Source: Alphaproteobacteria bacterium (lineage in GTDB: Bacteria; Pseudomonadota; Alphaproteobacteria; Micropepsales; Micropepsaceae). Taken from it: a DNA stretch of 64,000 nt. The position numbers and the translations under genes are program-made. Position 1 is the stretch's first letter, and the number at the start of each line of letters is the position of its first letter. The notes beneath the pieces were generated by a model that ran no database searches, was not told the DNA's origin, and saw nothing but the letters and a program-made list of their open reading frames with translations. The stretch covers positions 1 through 64,000 of the forward strand of contig JAFKFG010000018.1 in the NCBI GenBank assembly GCA_017307355.1, read 5' to 3'. This document shows positions 26,426 to 34,126 of the stretch, piece by piece.

Positions 26426-27973
26426 ATGGCGCAGTTGCGCGCCTTGACCGGAGCATGGGACGTCGGGGGCCGGTTTGCGGCCCGCCGCGTCTTGCGCAAC
26501 ACAAGGTTGATGGTGCCGCTCTGCATCGTCCTGATCTGCGGCAGTTTCGCGGCCGCCGCGATCCTGTCCATGCGCCAGGACCGGGCCCACGCCATCGACC
26601 AGACCCGCTATTTCGAGCAAGCGCGGGCGGCCGATCTGGCGCAAATCACCGGCGCGGCCCTCGACCGGCTGGCGGCGACGGGCCTTGGCTTTGCCCGCAA
26701 TCCCGACATGCGCATGGGCGATCCGGCGATCCGCAACATCGCGGTCTTCCAGAACGGCATGCAGACCTCCGCCTTGAAGCCGTGGAGCGCCTTGCCGCCC
26801 CAGCCCGCCTTCCACGGAGACCGGACGGTCTTCAGCTTCGGCCCGGAAACCGGCCTGGCTCTGCGCAACGGCGACAGCATCATTGTGGTTCTGTTCGACG
26901 CCGCCGCGCTGGCGCCGGGCCCGTTGATGCGCCGGGCGGCGATTTTCTCCGACACCGCCACCGTTCTCAGCGGTGCGGCATGGCGCACCGATGGAACCAG
27001 GCTCGACGCCCGCGTTCCGAACTGGCCGCTCACGGCCGCCACCCAGACCGACGAAGAGGCCGCATTGGTCCGCTGGCGCGAATTGCTGCCGCTTTATCTG
27101 TTCGTCATTCTGGGGCCGGCGGTTGCCGGCGGCTGGCTTGCCGCCCTGTTCGTGGGCGCCTTCGAGCGCCACAAAAAAGCGGCGCATGCGATCCGCACTC
27201 TGAAGACGCTCCGCCCGATCGAAGCCAAATTGATGGTGCGCCTGGCCAATGCCGAACGGGCCGCGGTGGAAGCAGCGCGTTCCAAATCCGAATTCATCGC
27301 CCATATGAGCCATGAATTGCGCACGCCCCTGAATGCCGTGATCGGCTTTTCCGAAGTGATTGCCCAGGAACTGTATGGCCCGTCCGGCCATCCCAAATAT
27401 GCCGAATATGCCCGCGATATCGGCGAGGCCGGGCGCGGCCTGCATACAAGAATCGGCGACATATTGGAGTTCGCCAACATCGAAGCGGGACGCCATCCGC
27501 TTCAACCGCGAACCGTCGATCTTGCGGCATTGGTGCGCGCCTCGGTGGACGAACATAAGGGCCGTGCCTTTTCCCGGCGCATCGCGCTGGAATCCGGCTT
27601 CATGACTCAGGCGCAGGTGCATGCCGATCCGCTGGCGGTGCGGCGCATTCTGTCCAACCTGATCGCCAATGCCCTGGCCTATACGGAAAAGGGCGGCTCG
27701 GTTTTGGTGGATGTGCGGATCGACGAAGGCGCCGCCATCGTCCTGGTGCGCGACAGCGGCCTGGGTTTTTCCCGCGCCGAGCGCAGCCGCGCCGGGCGGC
27801 CGTTCCAACGCTTCGACCGGCCCGGCCAGGTCACCGGAGCGGGCTTGGGACTGGCCATCGCCATGGAGCTGGCCCGCCGCATGGGCGGCGCGATGCGGCT
27901 GTCATCGGCGCCGGGCCGGGGCAGCGTGATGGAGCTCAGGCTACCGAAAGCCGCCGGCGCGCCTTCGGCCTAG
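26426..27973 (+). CDS. Membrane sensor histidine kinase (PleC-like transmitter)
   Basis: 515-residue kinase. First membrane helix at about residues 29-49, a periplasmic sensor of about 160 residues, second helix at about 215-238, then a linker and the transmitter: H-box FIAHMSHELRTPLNAVIGF with His296, N-box NLIANALAYTEKG, and ATP lid GAGLGLAIAMELARRMGG. The HisKA sequence with SEVIAQELYGP resembles the PleC/DivJ group of alphaproteobacteria. No response regulator is adjacent. CtrA-like and GANTC elements upstream point to cell-cycle control of the gene. Its last four bases overlap the convergent gene. Confidence 0.92.
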   Translation: MAQLRALTGAWDVGGRFAARRVLRNTRLMVPLCIVLICGSFAAAAILSMRQDRAHAIDQTRYFEQARAADLAQITGAALDRLAATGLGFARNPDMRMGDPAIRNIAVFQNGMQTSALKPWSALPPQPAFHGDRTVFSFGPETGLALRNGDSIIVVLFDAAALAPGPLMRRAAIFSDTATVLSGAAWRTDGTRLDARVPNWPLTAATQTDEEAALVRWRELLPLYLFVILGPAVAGGWLAALFVGAFERHKKAAHAIRTLKTLRPIEAKLMVRLANAERAAVEAARSKSEFIAHMSHELRTPLNAVIGFSEVIAQELYGPSGHPKYAEYARDIGEAGRGLHTRIGDILEFANIEAGRHPLQPRTVDLAALVRASVDEHKGRAFSRRIALESGFMTQAQVHADPLAVRRILSNLIANALAYTEKGGSVLVDVRIDEGAAIVLVRDSGLGFSRAERSRAGRPFQRFDRPGQVTGAGLGLAIAMELARRMGGAMRLSSAPGRGSVMELRLPKAAGAPSA

Positions 27974-28458
27974 AATCCCCATCGCATCAGCCGCCGCCAG
28001 CCCGAACGGTCGCGGCGCGCCTTGACCCGCTCGGCGATCATTTTGCGCTCGTCCGGCGTCAGGACATTCACCACATCCTGTTGCAGCGCCACCGCTTCTT
28101 CTTCCAGCGCCGCGTCGGCGGTGCGCACCCCGTCCAGCGCACGGGTAAAATCGCCTTGCGAATAATCCGGCGCGGCAAAAATGCGAAACGCTTCGCGCCG
28201 GGCCTGGCGCGCGGCCTGACGGCGCTCGCGCATGGTGTCGCGATGCGCGGCGACAACATCGCGAATCCGGTCGCGCTGCTGAGGCGGAAGCGCGCGCGCG
28301 ATCTGTGCCGGCGCCATGATGCCGGGCTGGGCGATGAAGCCGCTGCCGACCCGCCCGATCCCCACCAGGATCAGCGCGATCAATCCCACATTCAGACAGA
28401 GCGACATCACCATGAGAGTGGTGCGGGTGCGATTCTGGACAGGCACAGGATCGGCCAT
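27970..28458 (-). CDS. Periplasmic sensor/chaperone of the CnrX/Spy-like (heavy-metal-resistance) type
   Basis: 162-residue protein with one N-terminal membrane helix (about residues 15-36, LMVMSLCLNVGLIALILVGIG) and a periplasmic all-helical domain containing PPQQRDRIRDVVAAHRDTMRERRQAARQARREAF and LTPDERKMIAERV, as in Spy/CpxP and CnrX-like sensors. The start at 28458 has GGAGG upstream. Only one histidine is present, so the metal-binding His cluster of CnrX is missing; it may sense envelope stress instead. Third gene of the operon with a sigma factor and a small membrane protein, the order of the cnr/ncc regulatory modules. Confidence 0.83.
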   Translation of the reverse strand: MADPVPVQNRTRTTLMVMSLCLNVGLIALILVGIGRVGSGFIAQPGIMAPAQIARALPPQQRDRIRDVVAAHRDTMRERRQAARQARREAFRIFAAPDYSQGDFTRALDGVRTADAALEEEAVALQQDVVNVLTPDERKMIAERVKARRDRSGWRRLMRWGF

Positions 28459-28817
28459 CAGAGATCCTCCTCCAGGGTCATATCGGATGCGAAAAGCGTG
28501 AAGCTCCCCGGCTGCTCCAGGGAAAAGCCGGATTGCTCGCCGGCCGCCGGCAATGCCGCTCCAACGCCCGCACCTACCAGCAACGCCACCGCCAAAGCGG
28601 AGGCCGGCACCCAGAGCGGCGCGCCGGGCCAGATCGTTTCGGAGAAGCGGCGCAGGCCCGCCTTGATCGCGGCCCAGGGACCTTTCTTCCGTTCCGCTTT
28701 CCAGGCGTCGTAGCCCGCCAGCAATGCGGCCTCGAACCCGGACGAAGGTGTAGCGTGCGGCAATTGCCGCAGCGCGCGATCGACAAAATCCCGGTCGGAG
28801 TTTTCGCCCGTCATCAT
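28458..28817 (-). CDS. Probable membrane anti-sigma factor (CnrY-like position)
   Basis: 119-residue protein: a soluble N-terminal part of about 65 residues (NSDRDFVDRALRQLPHATPSSGFEAALLAGYDAWK), one membrane helix at about 69-92 (WVPASALAVALLVGAGVGAAL) and a short periplasmic tail. The layout and its place between an ECF sigma gene and a periplasmic sensor gene argue for an anti-sigma factor that holds the sigma at the membrane. It overlaps the sigma gene by four bases and the sensor gene by one, so synthesis is tightly coupled. Sequence alone does not match a family I can name. Confidence 0.72.
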   Translation of the reverse strand: MMTGENSDRDFVDRALRQLPHATPSSGFEAALLAGYDAWKAERKKGPWAAIKAGLRRFSETIWPGAPLWVPASALAVALLVGAGVGAALPAAGEQSGFSLEQPGSFTLFASDMTLEEDL

Positions 28818-29368
28818 CCGTCTCCCACAAATCCCTTCAGATGTTCCAGCCGGGCTCTGAGACTTCGCCGGCCCCGCGCCAGAAGGGATTCCAAGGCTTC
28901 AACGGAGATCCCCATGATCTCCGCCGCTTCGATGTTGCCCAGCTCGCGAAAATGGCAGAGCAGGATGGCCGCCTTCTGCCGCTCCGGCAGTTCGTCCAGA
29001 GCGCGGCCGATTTCCTGTCCCAGCTTGCCCTCGTCCAGCCCCGCATCCGGCAGGGCCGCGCCATCGGCGACATCGTCCGCCGCCTCCAGGGGCGCGGCGG
29101 GCCGCCGGCGCAGCCGGTCGTAGCACTGGTTCAGCATCACCCGGTACAGCCAGGTTTCGAACTTCGCCTTGCCCGGCTGCCAGCGGGCGGCATGGGTCCA
29201 GAGCCTGAGAAAAACCTCCTGCACGGCATCCTCGGCTTCCGCCTGGGCGCCCAGCATGCGGCGAGCGACCGTGAGCAGCTTGGGCGCATGCCGGCCGATC
29301 AGCCGCGCGGCCGCGGCGCGGTCTCCCTGGCCCGCTTTGGCGACATCATCGGCATCGGGGTCGTGCAT
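28814..29368 (-). CDS. ECF sigma factor of the sigma/anti-sigma/sensor operon
   Basis: 184-residue sigma factor: region 2 at about residues 20-85 (AEDAVQEVFLRLWTHAARWQPGKAKFETWLYRVMLNQCYDRLRR) and region 4 at about 115-175 (LPERQKAAILLCHFRELGNIEAAEIMGISVEALESLLARGRRSLR). No C-terminal extension, so control should come from the adjacent membrane protein. The start at 29368 is preferred to an upstream in-frame ATG because it begins at the usual distance before region 2. Signal flow expected: periplasmic sensor to anti-sigma to sigma, with probable autoregulation of the operon. Confidence 0.92.
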   Translation of the reverse strand: MHDPDADDVAKAGQGDRAAAARLIGRHAPKLLTVARRMLGAQAEAEDAVQEVFLRLWTHAARWQPGKAKFETWLYRVMLNQCYDRLRRRPAAPLEAADDVADGAALPDAGLDEGKLGQEIGRALDELPERQKAAILLCHFRELGNIEAAEIMGISVEALESLLARGRRSLRARLEHLKGFVGDG

Positions 29369-29468
29369 CTGGGACCGTCGAGCCTTGAACGGGGAAAGCG
29401 TCTTGCTCCGTCGCAAAGGGAAACAGGCCCGGCGCGCCTGTCAATCCGGCCCCTTCACGGAAAACCGG

Positions 29469-30782
29469 TCACGCGGACAGAAGCAGCCGCGCCGCCAGCC
29501 GCCCGGCCCGCCCGGAAATCGCCGGCAAGGGCTCCGCATCCTCGCCGGCCAGCAGCAGGCCTTTGACGGGCGTGAGCAAGCGCGAGGGCGGCGGCGCCAA
29601 AAGATCGGCAAGCCGGGCGCGCTGGGGCTTCAGCTTTATTTCCACATGGATCAGGGCATCGGCCAGGCCCGGCATCGCAGGCGACAATGCCTGCACGGCT
29701 TTGGCCGCCAGCTTCAGGCGCGCCTGCCCCTCCAAAGCCGCCGGCACCGGCCGCGCGGTCACGCTGATCACGCCCGGCGCCATCCTCACCCATTCCATGG
29801 GCAGATCCGCGGGAATGCACCCCGCGCGCGCCGCTTCATGCGCATCGGCATACATGTCCGGCCGCGCCGCCAGGATGTGACGGGCGGGCGGCGAATCCGG
29901 CACCGCGAAATCCGGCGCCACGCGCAGAAGGATCCGCGCTTCGCCGATCGAGGGCACGATATGGGGCAAGCCGGCCAGGGCCAGCGTCTTGGCGCGCGAA
30001 AGCGTGGAGACGATGTGATCGGCTTCGATCTCCGATCCATCCGCCAGCACCACGCCCGTCACGCCGCCCGATTTGGTGAGGATGCGCGTCACCCGCGTCC
30101 CGGCGCGCAATTGCGCCATGCCCAGCGCGCGCGTCAAAGATCCGGTCAATGTGCCGGGATGGGGAATGGCCGCCGCTTCCTGCAGGCCCGCCATCTCCTG
30201 CGCCGCGCGCCAGACCAGCGCCAGCGCGGAGCCCGGCTCGCTGACCGCAAAGCCGCCCGCGCCGGCATCCCACAGCAAGCCCGCCAGCAAGGGCGGCGTC
30301 TCGAAGCGCGCGTGCAGATAGGCGTCGGCGCCGGAAAAACACAGATGCCGGAAACTTTCGCGTGCGCCGGCGCTCCAGGCCGCATCCGGCTCGCCCGCTT
30401 CGGGCGCCGTCCACCACCAGCGCCGGAGCCGCCGCGCGTCCGCCATCAGGCGGCGGCGCCAGGTCGGCCAGGCCAAGGCGTCGGCATCGCTGAATTTGGC
30501 CAAGGCGGCGCTGGCGGCATAAAGGTCCCGCCCCAGCAACAACGGCATGTCGCCGCCCACCGCCATGGGCAGATCCCGCGCCGCAAAGGAAAGCCCCGCA
30601 GCGGGCAAGCGCAATTCGCTCACCATGCGCGGATCGAGCGCGATCAGGGCGCCGTCGGGCTCGCGTGGCCCCTGCCCCGCTTCCAGCAGCAGCGTGTGCA
30701 ATCCGGCACGCGCCAGATAGGCGGCGGCGGTCAATCCTCCGACCCCCGCGCCGATCACCAGAGCCGCTGCGCGCTCGCTCAT
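29469..30782 (-). CDS. FAD-dependent oxidoreductase, phytoene dehydrogenase-like (second of pair)
   Basis: 437-residue flavoprotein with a Rossmann ADP-binding motif VIGAGVGGLTAAAYLARAG near the N-terminus, an acidic strand end LLLEAG, and a C-terminal GLLLAGEDAEPLPAISG segment that closes the FAD site. The middle (IVSTLSRAKTLALAGLP) fits the carotenoid desaturase/amine oxidase superfamily. It overlaps the preceding FAD gene by four bases (ATGA), so both proteins are probably made together and may form a complex. The substrate is unknown; no carotenoid or isoprenoid genes are nearby, so a carotenoid role should not be assumed. Confidence 0.85.
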   Translation of the reverse strand: MSERAAALVIGAGVGGLTAAAYLARAGLHTLLLEAGQGPREPDGALIALDPRMVSELRLPAAGLSFAARDLPMAVGGDMPLLLGRDLYAASAALAKFSDADALAWPTWRRRLMADARRLRRWWWTAPEAGEPDAAWSAGARESFRHLCFSGADAYLHARFETPPLLAGLLWDAGAGGFAVSEPGSALALVWRAAQEMAGLQEAAAIPHPGTLTGSLTRALGMAQLRAGTRVTRILTKSGGVTGVVLADGSEIEADHIVSTLSRAKTLALAGLPHIVPSIGEARILLRVAPDFAVPDSPPARHILAARPDMYADAHEAARAGCIPADLPMEWVRMAPGVISVTARPVPAALEGQARLKLAAKAVQALSPAMPGLADALIHVEIKLKPQRARLADLLAPPPSRLLTPVKGLLLAGEDAEPLPAISGRAGRLAARLLLSA

Positions 30783-32086
30783 CGCACGCCATCCGCCATC
30801 AAGGCTGCCGCCGCGGCGAAGCCCGCCGCACCCGTGCCGAGCGGCCCCGCCTGGGCCGAGCGTCCTCCCAGATAAAAACCGGACAGCGCCGTGCGGGGAC
30901 CGGGCCGCAGACTCAGCATCTGGTCCGGCGCCAGGACACCGCCATCCAGGTCGCCGGTGGTGGCGGCCAGGCCGCTCTCCATGTCGGGCGGGACGATGAT
31001 CTTCACCGACACCAGAATGGCGAGCGTGCCGGGAATCGCTTTCTCGATCCGCGCCAGAGCATGGGCGGCCAGCGCGGTGCGTTTCTCCGGCGTCCATCCG
31101 CCGTCGAGCAACCGATGGGGAATATCGCCCAGGGTGACCGTCGCGGTGGCGGCGCCGGCGGGCGCCAGACTGGGATCGCGGCGCGAAACCGGATCGAGCA
31201 GCAAAGGCGGCGCTTCGGGCATCCGGCCATGGCGGAACGCGGCACCCGCCGCGCCATTGCCGGGCAGAAAAAGCGGCGCTTCGCGGCGAAGCGGCCGGCG
31301 CAAGGCCAGCAAGAGACGGGCGGTCGCGCCCGCCATGCGCCAGTTGCGCGCCTCTTGCAGCATGTGCGCCGGCAAGGCTGTGCGGGAAAACAGCGACAAG
31401 AAGCTCCGCCGCAGATCCAGGGTGGAGATCACGGCTTTCGCCATCACCCGGCTGCCGTCGGCCAGTGCAACGCCGGCGGCGCGCGCTTCGGCGATCACCA
31501 CTTCCACCGCTTCGCGGCCGAGCCGGATTTCGGCGCCCGCCGCTTCGGCGCCTTCGGCAAAATCCTCGCCCAGGGCACCCAAGCCGCCGGACGCGGCTTC
31601 GCTCAGCGGCAAGGAGAGCAGCGCCAGGGCACTGCCCGCCAATTCCGGATCCAGCGCCCGCCCCGCAAGCGTGCGGCTGCGCAAAGCCGGCCAGTCGGCA
31701 AGCTCGCCGACCGCCAGATCTTCGCCGGGCCAGGACTGCGGCGGCGGCGCCAGCCATCGGGCCAGGGCGCCGGCAGCGGGCGCTTCCATGGCTTCGGCAA
31801 AGGCCCGGGCCAGCGCCGCATCGCGCGTGGCGCGCAAACCATCCGGCAAATTTTGGACCGGTTTCAGATCGAGGCCGAGCGCGCGGGCGATCGCCATGGG
31901 AACTTCGGGCACCGCATCGGCATAAGGCGACGCGAAATGGCCGGGATGGAATTCCAAGGTCGCGAGGCGGCCGCCCGCCCGCGTGGCGCGTTCCAGCACC
32001 ACCACGTTCAGTCCCGCCTTGGCAAGCGTCGCCGCCGCGGTCAGACCGTCCGCGCCTGCGCCGATGATCGCCGCGTCGTATCGCAC
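30779..32086 (-). CDS. FAD-dependent oxidoreductase, phytoene dehydrogenase-like (first of pair)
   Basis: 435-residue flavoprotein: IIGAGADGLTAAATLAKAG at the N-terminus followed by VVVLERATRAGGRLAT, the classic FAD-binding start of the family, and a C-terminal FYLGGRSAQAGPLGTGAAGF. The middle contains AVISTLDLRRSF. It resembles the alphaproteobacterial phytoene-dehydrogenase-like proteins of unknown substrate that are often found as tandem pairs. It starts the two-gene operon; nested inverted repeats lie just upstream of the ATG and a terminator separates it from speD. Confidence 0.87.
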   Translation of the reverse strand: MRYDAAIIGAGADGLTAAATLAKAGLNVVVLERATRAGGRLATLEFHPGHFASPYADAVPEVPMAIARALGLDLKPVQNLPDGLRATRDAALARAFAEAMEAPAAGALARWLAPPPQSWPGEDLAVGELADWPALRSRTLAGRALDPELAGSALALLSLPLSEAASGGLGALGEDFAEGAEAAGAEIRLGREAVEVVIAEARAAGVALADGSRVMAKAVISTLDLRRSFLSLFSRTALPAHMLQEARNWRMAGATARLLLALRRPLRREAPLFLPGNGAAGAAFRHGRMPEAPPLLLDPVSRRDPSLAPAGAATATVTLGDIPHRLLDGGWTPEKRTALAAHALARIEKAIPGTLAILVSVKIIVPPDMESGLAATTGDLDGGVLAPDQMLSLRPGPRTALSGFYLGGRSAQAGPLGTGAAGFAAAAALMADGVR

Positions 32087-32093
32087 GCTTCGC

Positions 32094-32134
32094 TATCCTG
32101 CTGAGAAGTGTTCACTTCCGGGATTCGCAGGATA
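32094..32134. promoter_or_regulatory. Nested inverted repeats upstream of the FAD pair
   Basis: Outer arms TATCCTGC (32094-32101) and GCAGGATA (32127-32134) enclose an inner dyad GAAGTG-TT-CACTTC (32105-32118). The element begins 8 bases upstream of the first FAD gene's ATG and before the speD terminator, so it may be an operator or a 5'-UTR hairpin controlling the pair. Confidence 0.45.
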
Positions 32135-32146
32135 CGCGCATGCAAA

Positions 32147-32175
32147 AAGGGCGGAAACCTGATGTTTCCGCCCTT
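32147..32175 (-). terminator. Rho-independent terminator of speD
   Basis: A 12-bp perfect stem, AAGGGCGGAAAC and its complement, around a 5-base loop (CTGAT). Read leftward from speD, the hairpin is followed by a U run (complement of the A run at 32144-32148). It lies about 50 bases past the speD stop. Confidence 0.88.
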
Positions 32176-32225
32176 GGTTAATTTCCACGCGATCAGCGTG
32201 AAGTTAATGCGTTAAGACGCGTGTT

Positions 32226-32699
32226 TCAGACAACGCCGCGCTTGTGTTCGCCGACCACGACGCGGCCGGGATTGAAGGCGCGCTTGAAGACGTCCAGCGC
32301 CTTGCGGGGCTCGGCGTCGCCGCACATGAACACGTCGAACGCCGCATAGCCCTTTTCCGGCCAGGTGTGGACGGAGATGTGGCTTTCCGCCAGCACCGCC
32401 ACGCCGGAGATCCCGCCACCTTCTTCGAAGGTGTGCAGGTGGATATGCAGGAGGGTCGCTTTCGCTTCCTTCACCGCGTCGATCAACGCCGCTTCGATGC
32501 GGTCGCGCTCATTCAGGCCTTCGGCTTCCCAAAGGTCGATGATGAGATGGCTGCCCGCATAGGAGAGGCCATTCTTGGTAATAAAGTGATCTTTTTGGTC
32601 GTCATTCGAGGGAACAACGACAGGAACGGGCCTCGCAGTTGCACGGACGCGAGGCGCCCTTGCTTCTTTGTTCGCCGCCACCAGATTGAGTCGAGCCAT
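32226..32699 (-). CDS. speD: S-adenosylmethionine decarboxylase proenzyme
   Basis: 157-residue proenzyme that cleaves itself to form a pyruvoyl cofactor and decarboxylates SAM, giving the aminopropyl donor for spermidine. The self-cleavage site is Glu105-Ser106 in LAESHISVHTWPEKGYAAFDVFMCG, with the proton-donor cysteine at 126. A basic leader of about 40 residues (KEARAPRVRATARPVPVVVPS) precedes the catalytic core and is longer than in bacterial class 1B enzymes. It is divergent from speE, the enzyme that uses its product. Confidence 0.95.
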   Translation of the reverse strand: MARLNLVAANKEARAPRVRATARPVPVVVPSNDDQKDHFITKNGLSYAGSHLIIDLWEAEGLNERDRIEAALIDAVKEAKATLLHIHLHTFEEGGGISGVAVLAESHISVHTWPEKGYAAFDVFMCGDAEPRKALDVFKRAFNPGRVVVGEHKRGVV

Positions 32700-33013
32700 T
32701 CAAGCACCTACCCGTCTTAGAGTTGACACCTGCGCCTTGGCCTTGCGGACTTCCGGACGCGCCTAAAGAAGAAAGCGACGAAGGGGGTCAGCCCTGCGCC
32801 GCTTTTTCCCGCTTTTTTTCTCGCGGGGTCGAAATGGGAAATAGGGCTTACCGGCCCCCCATGCAAGAAAAAATTTCCCCCAGCGCCAATTTTTTGTACC
32901 GGCGTGTCCCCGCCGCCCGATTGTGACAGCCGCCAACAGAAGACGGCGGCGATAGACATGCGCAGAAACGCGCCCTATACGGCGCGCATTGCCACAAGCT
33001 TTAAGGAATCGTT
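32700..33013. other. Divergent intergenic region between speD and speE
   Basis: 314 bases without a gene. It must hold both spe promoters. It contains homopolymer runs (CTTTTTCCCGCTTTTTTTC near 32800, AAAAAATTTCCCCC near 32870) and is richer in A+T than the flanking genes. No riboswitch or convincing -35/-10 pair was recognised. Confidence 0.5.
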
Positions 33014-33880
33014 ATGGCCAAGCTCGCAAGCGTCAAGGAACGGCTCCACAAGGGTTACGCCCAGACCATGGACGTGACCAAAACCCTGGCGGACGAAAAG
33101 AGCCAGTATCAGCACATCCGCATTTTCGACACGGTCTCCAACGGCCGCGTCATGACCCTGGACGACATCGTCCAGATCACCAGCCGCGACGAGAGCGCCT
33201 ATGCGGACATGCTCACCCATCTGCCGATGCTGGAGCATGGCAAGGTGGAGCGAGTGATGATCGTGGGCGGCGGCGATCTTTCCATCGCGGACGAAGCCTT
33301 GAAGCACAAGAGCGTCAAGGAAGTGGTGCTGGTGGATATCGACGGCCGGGTGATCGAACTGTGCAAGCAGCATTTCGGCGAGATCAACGCCAAAGCCTTC
33401 AAGGACAAGCGGCTCAAGCTGGAAGTGGCGGACGCGTTCGAATATCTGGGCCGCAAGGAATCGAAGAATCGATTCGACCTGATCATCGCCGACCGGCCCG
33501 ATCCGGTCGGCCCGGGCAAGGCCCTGTTCGGCGAAACCTTCTATGACCGCATCAAAGGCGCCCTGAAGAAGGGCGGCTACGCCACCTTCCAGACCGGCGT
33601 ACCGTTCTATCAGCCTTGGGAGATCACCGAAGCGCTGGAAGAGCTGTCGCGCTTCTTCCCCCGTTCGGGCCTCTATCTGTCGGTGGTCCCCACCTATATC
33701 GGCGGGTTCATGGCGCTGTCATGGGCCAGCAAGGGTGGCAAGCCGCTGGGCACCGCGGCGGGCATCCGCAAAGCCAAGGCAGCCTATAAGCGCATCAAAC
33801 TGAAATGCGACTATTACAACCCGGAAATCCATGCGGCGGCGTTTGCCCTGCCGAACTGGATCCGCAAGCTGGTTCCTTAG
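33014..33880 (+). CDS. speE: Polyamine aminopropyltransferase (spermidine synthase)
   Basis: 288-residue enzyme that transfers the aminopropyl group of decarboxylated SAM to putrescine. Fold landmarks: QHIRIFDTVSNGRVMTLDDIVQITSRDESAYADMLTH, nucleotide-binding VGGGDLSIADEALKH at residues 84-98, VVLVDIDGRVIELCK, and catalytic-loop DRPDPVGP with Asp160 and Asp163. The usual GGGDGG has become GGGDLS and the usual DSSDP has become DRPDP, as in a branch of alphaproteobacterial enzymes; substrate choice may differ (for example putrescine versus another diamine). Divergent partner of speD. Confidence 0.93.
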   Translation: MAKLASVKERLHKGYAQTMDVTKTLADEKSQYQHIRIFDTVSNGRVMTLDDIVQITSRDESAYADMLTHLPMLEHGKVERVMIVGGGDLSIADEALKHKSVKEVVLVDIDGRVIELCKQHFGEINAKAFKDKRLKLEVADAFEYLGRKESKNRFDLIIADRPDPVGPGKALFGETFYDRIKGALKKGGYATFQTGVPFYQPWEITEALEELSRFFPRSGLYLSVVPTYIGGFMALSWASKGGKPLGTAAGIRKAKAAYKRIKLKCDYYNPEIHAAAFALPNWIRKLVP

Positions 33881-33925
33881 TTTTTGCCCCCATCTGTCTG
33901 CCACGGCCAACGGCTTCGCCGCGCT

Positions 33926-33975
33926 GCCCGCTCCGCGGGCGTTCGGCCGGCGAAAGCTCCCCCGGAGCTTTCGCC
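33926..33975. repeat. Two adjacent perfect hairpins after speE
   Basis: GCCCGC-TCC-GCGGGC (33926-33940), then a 12-bp stem GGCGAAAGCTCC with loop CCC (33949-33975). No T run follows, so a classical intrinsic terminator is not supported; it may be a REP-like palindrome or may stabilise the speE transcript end. The rest of the 246-base gap before the next gene shows nothing else. Confidence 0.6.
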
Positions 33976-34126
33976 TATCGGCCTCACGGGGAAGAAAGCT
34001 GGTACTCCCCATAGGCAGCGGAAGAGCGGCCTCGGCTGTTTCTGCCTCTCATTGTAAGAATCTGGGGCCTTTCTTTTCGGGCTCCGAGTCTCCATCTTTC
34101 TGGGATCAACCGAGAAAGATGACAGC

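Noticed and set aside
29469..31757. A single 762-codon frame that would fuse both FAD genes
   Set aside because: The upstream half is an out-of-frame reading of the first FAD gene; real start of the second protein is the ATG overlapping the first gene's stop at 30782.
33949..33975. Intrinsic terminator for speE
   Set aside because: Perfect stem but no T run on either side; kept as a hairpin repeat only.
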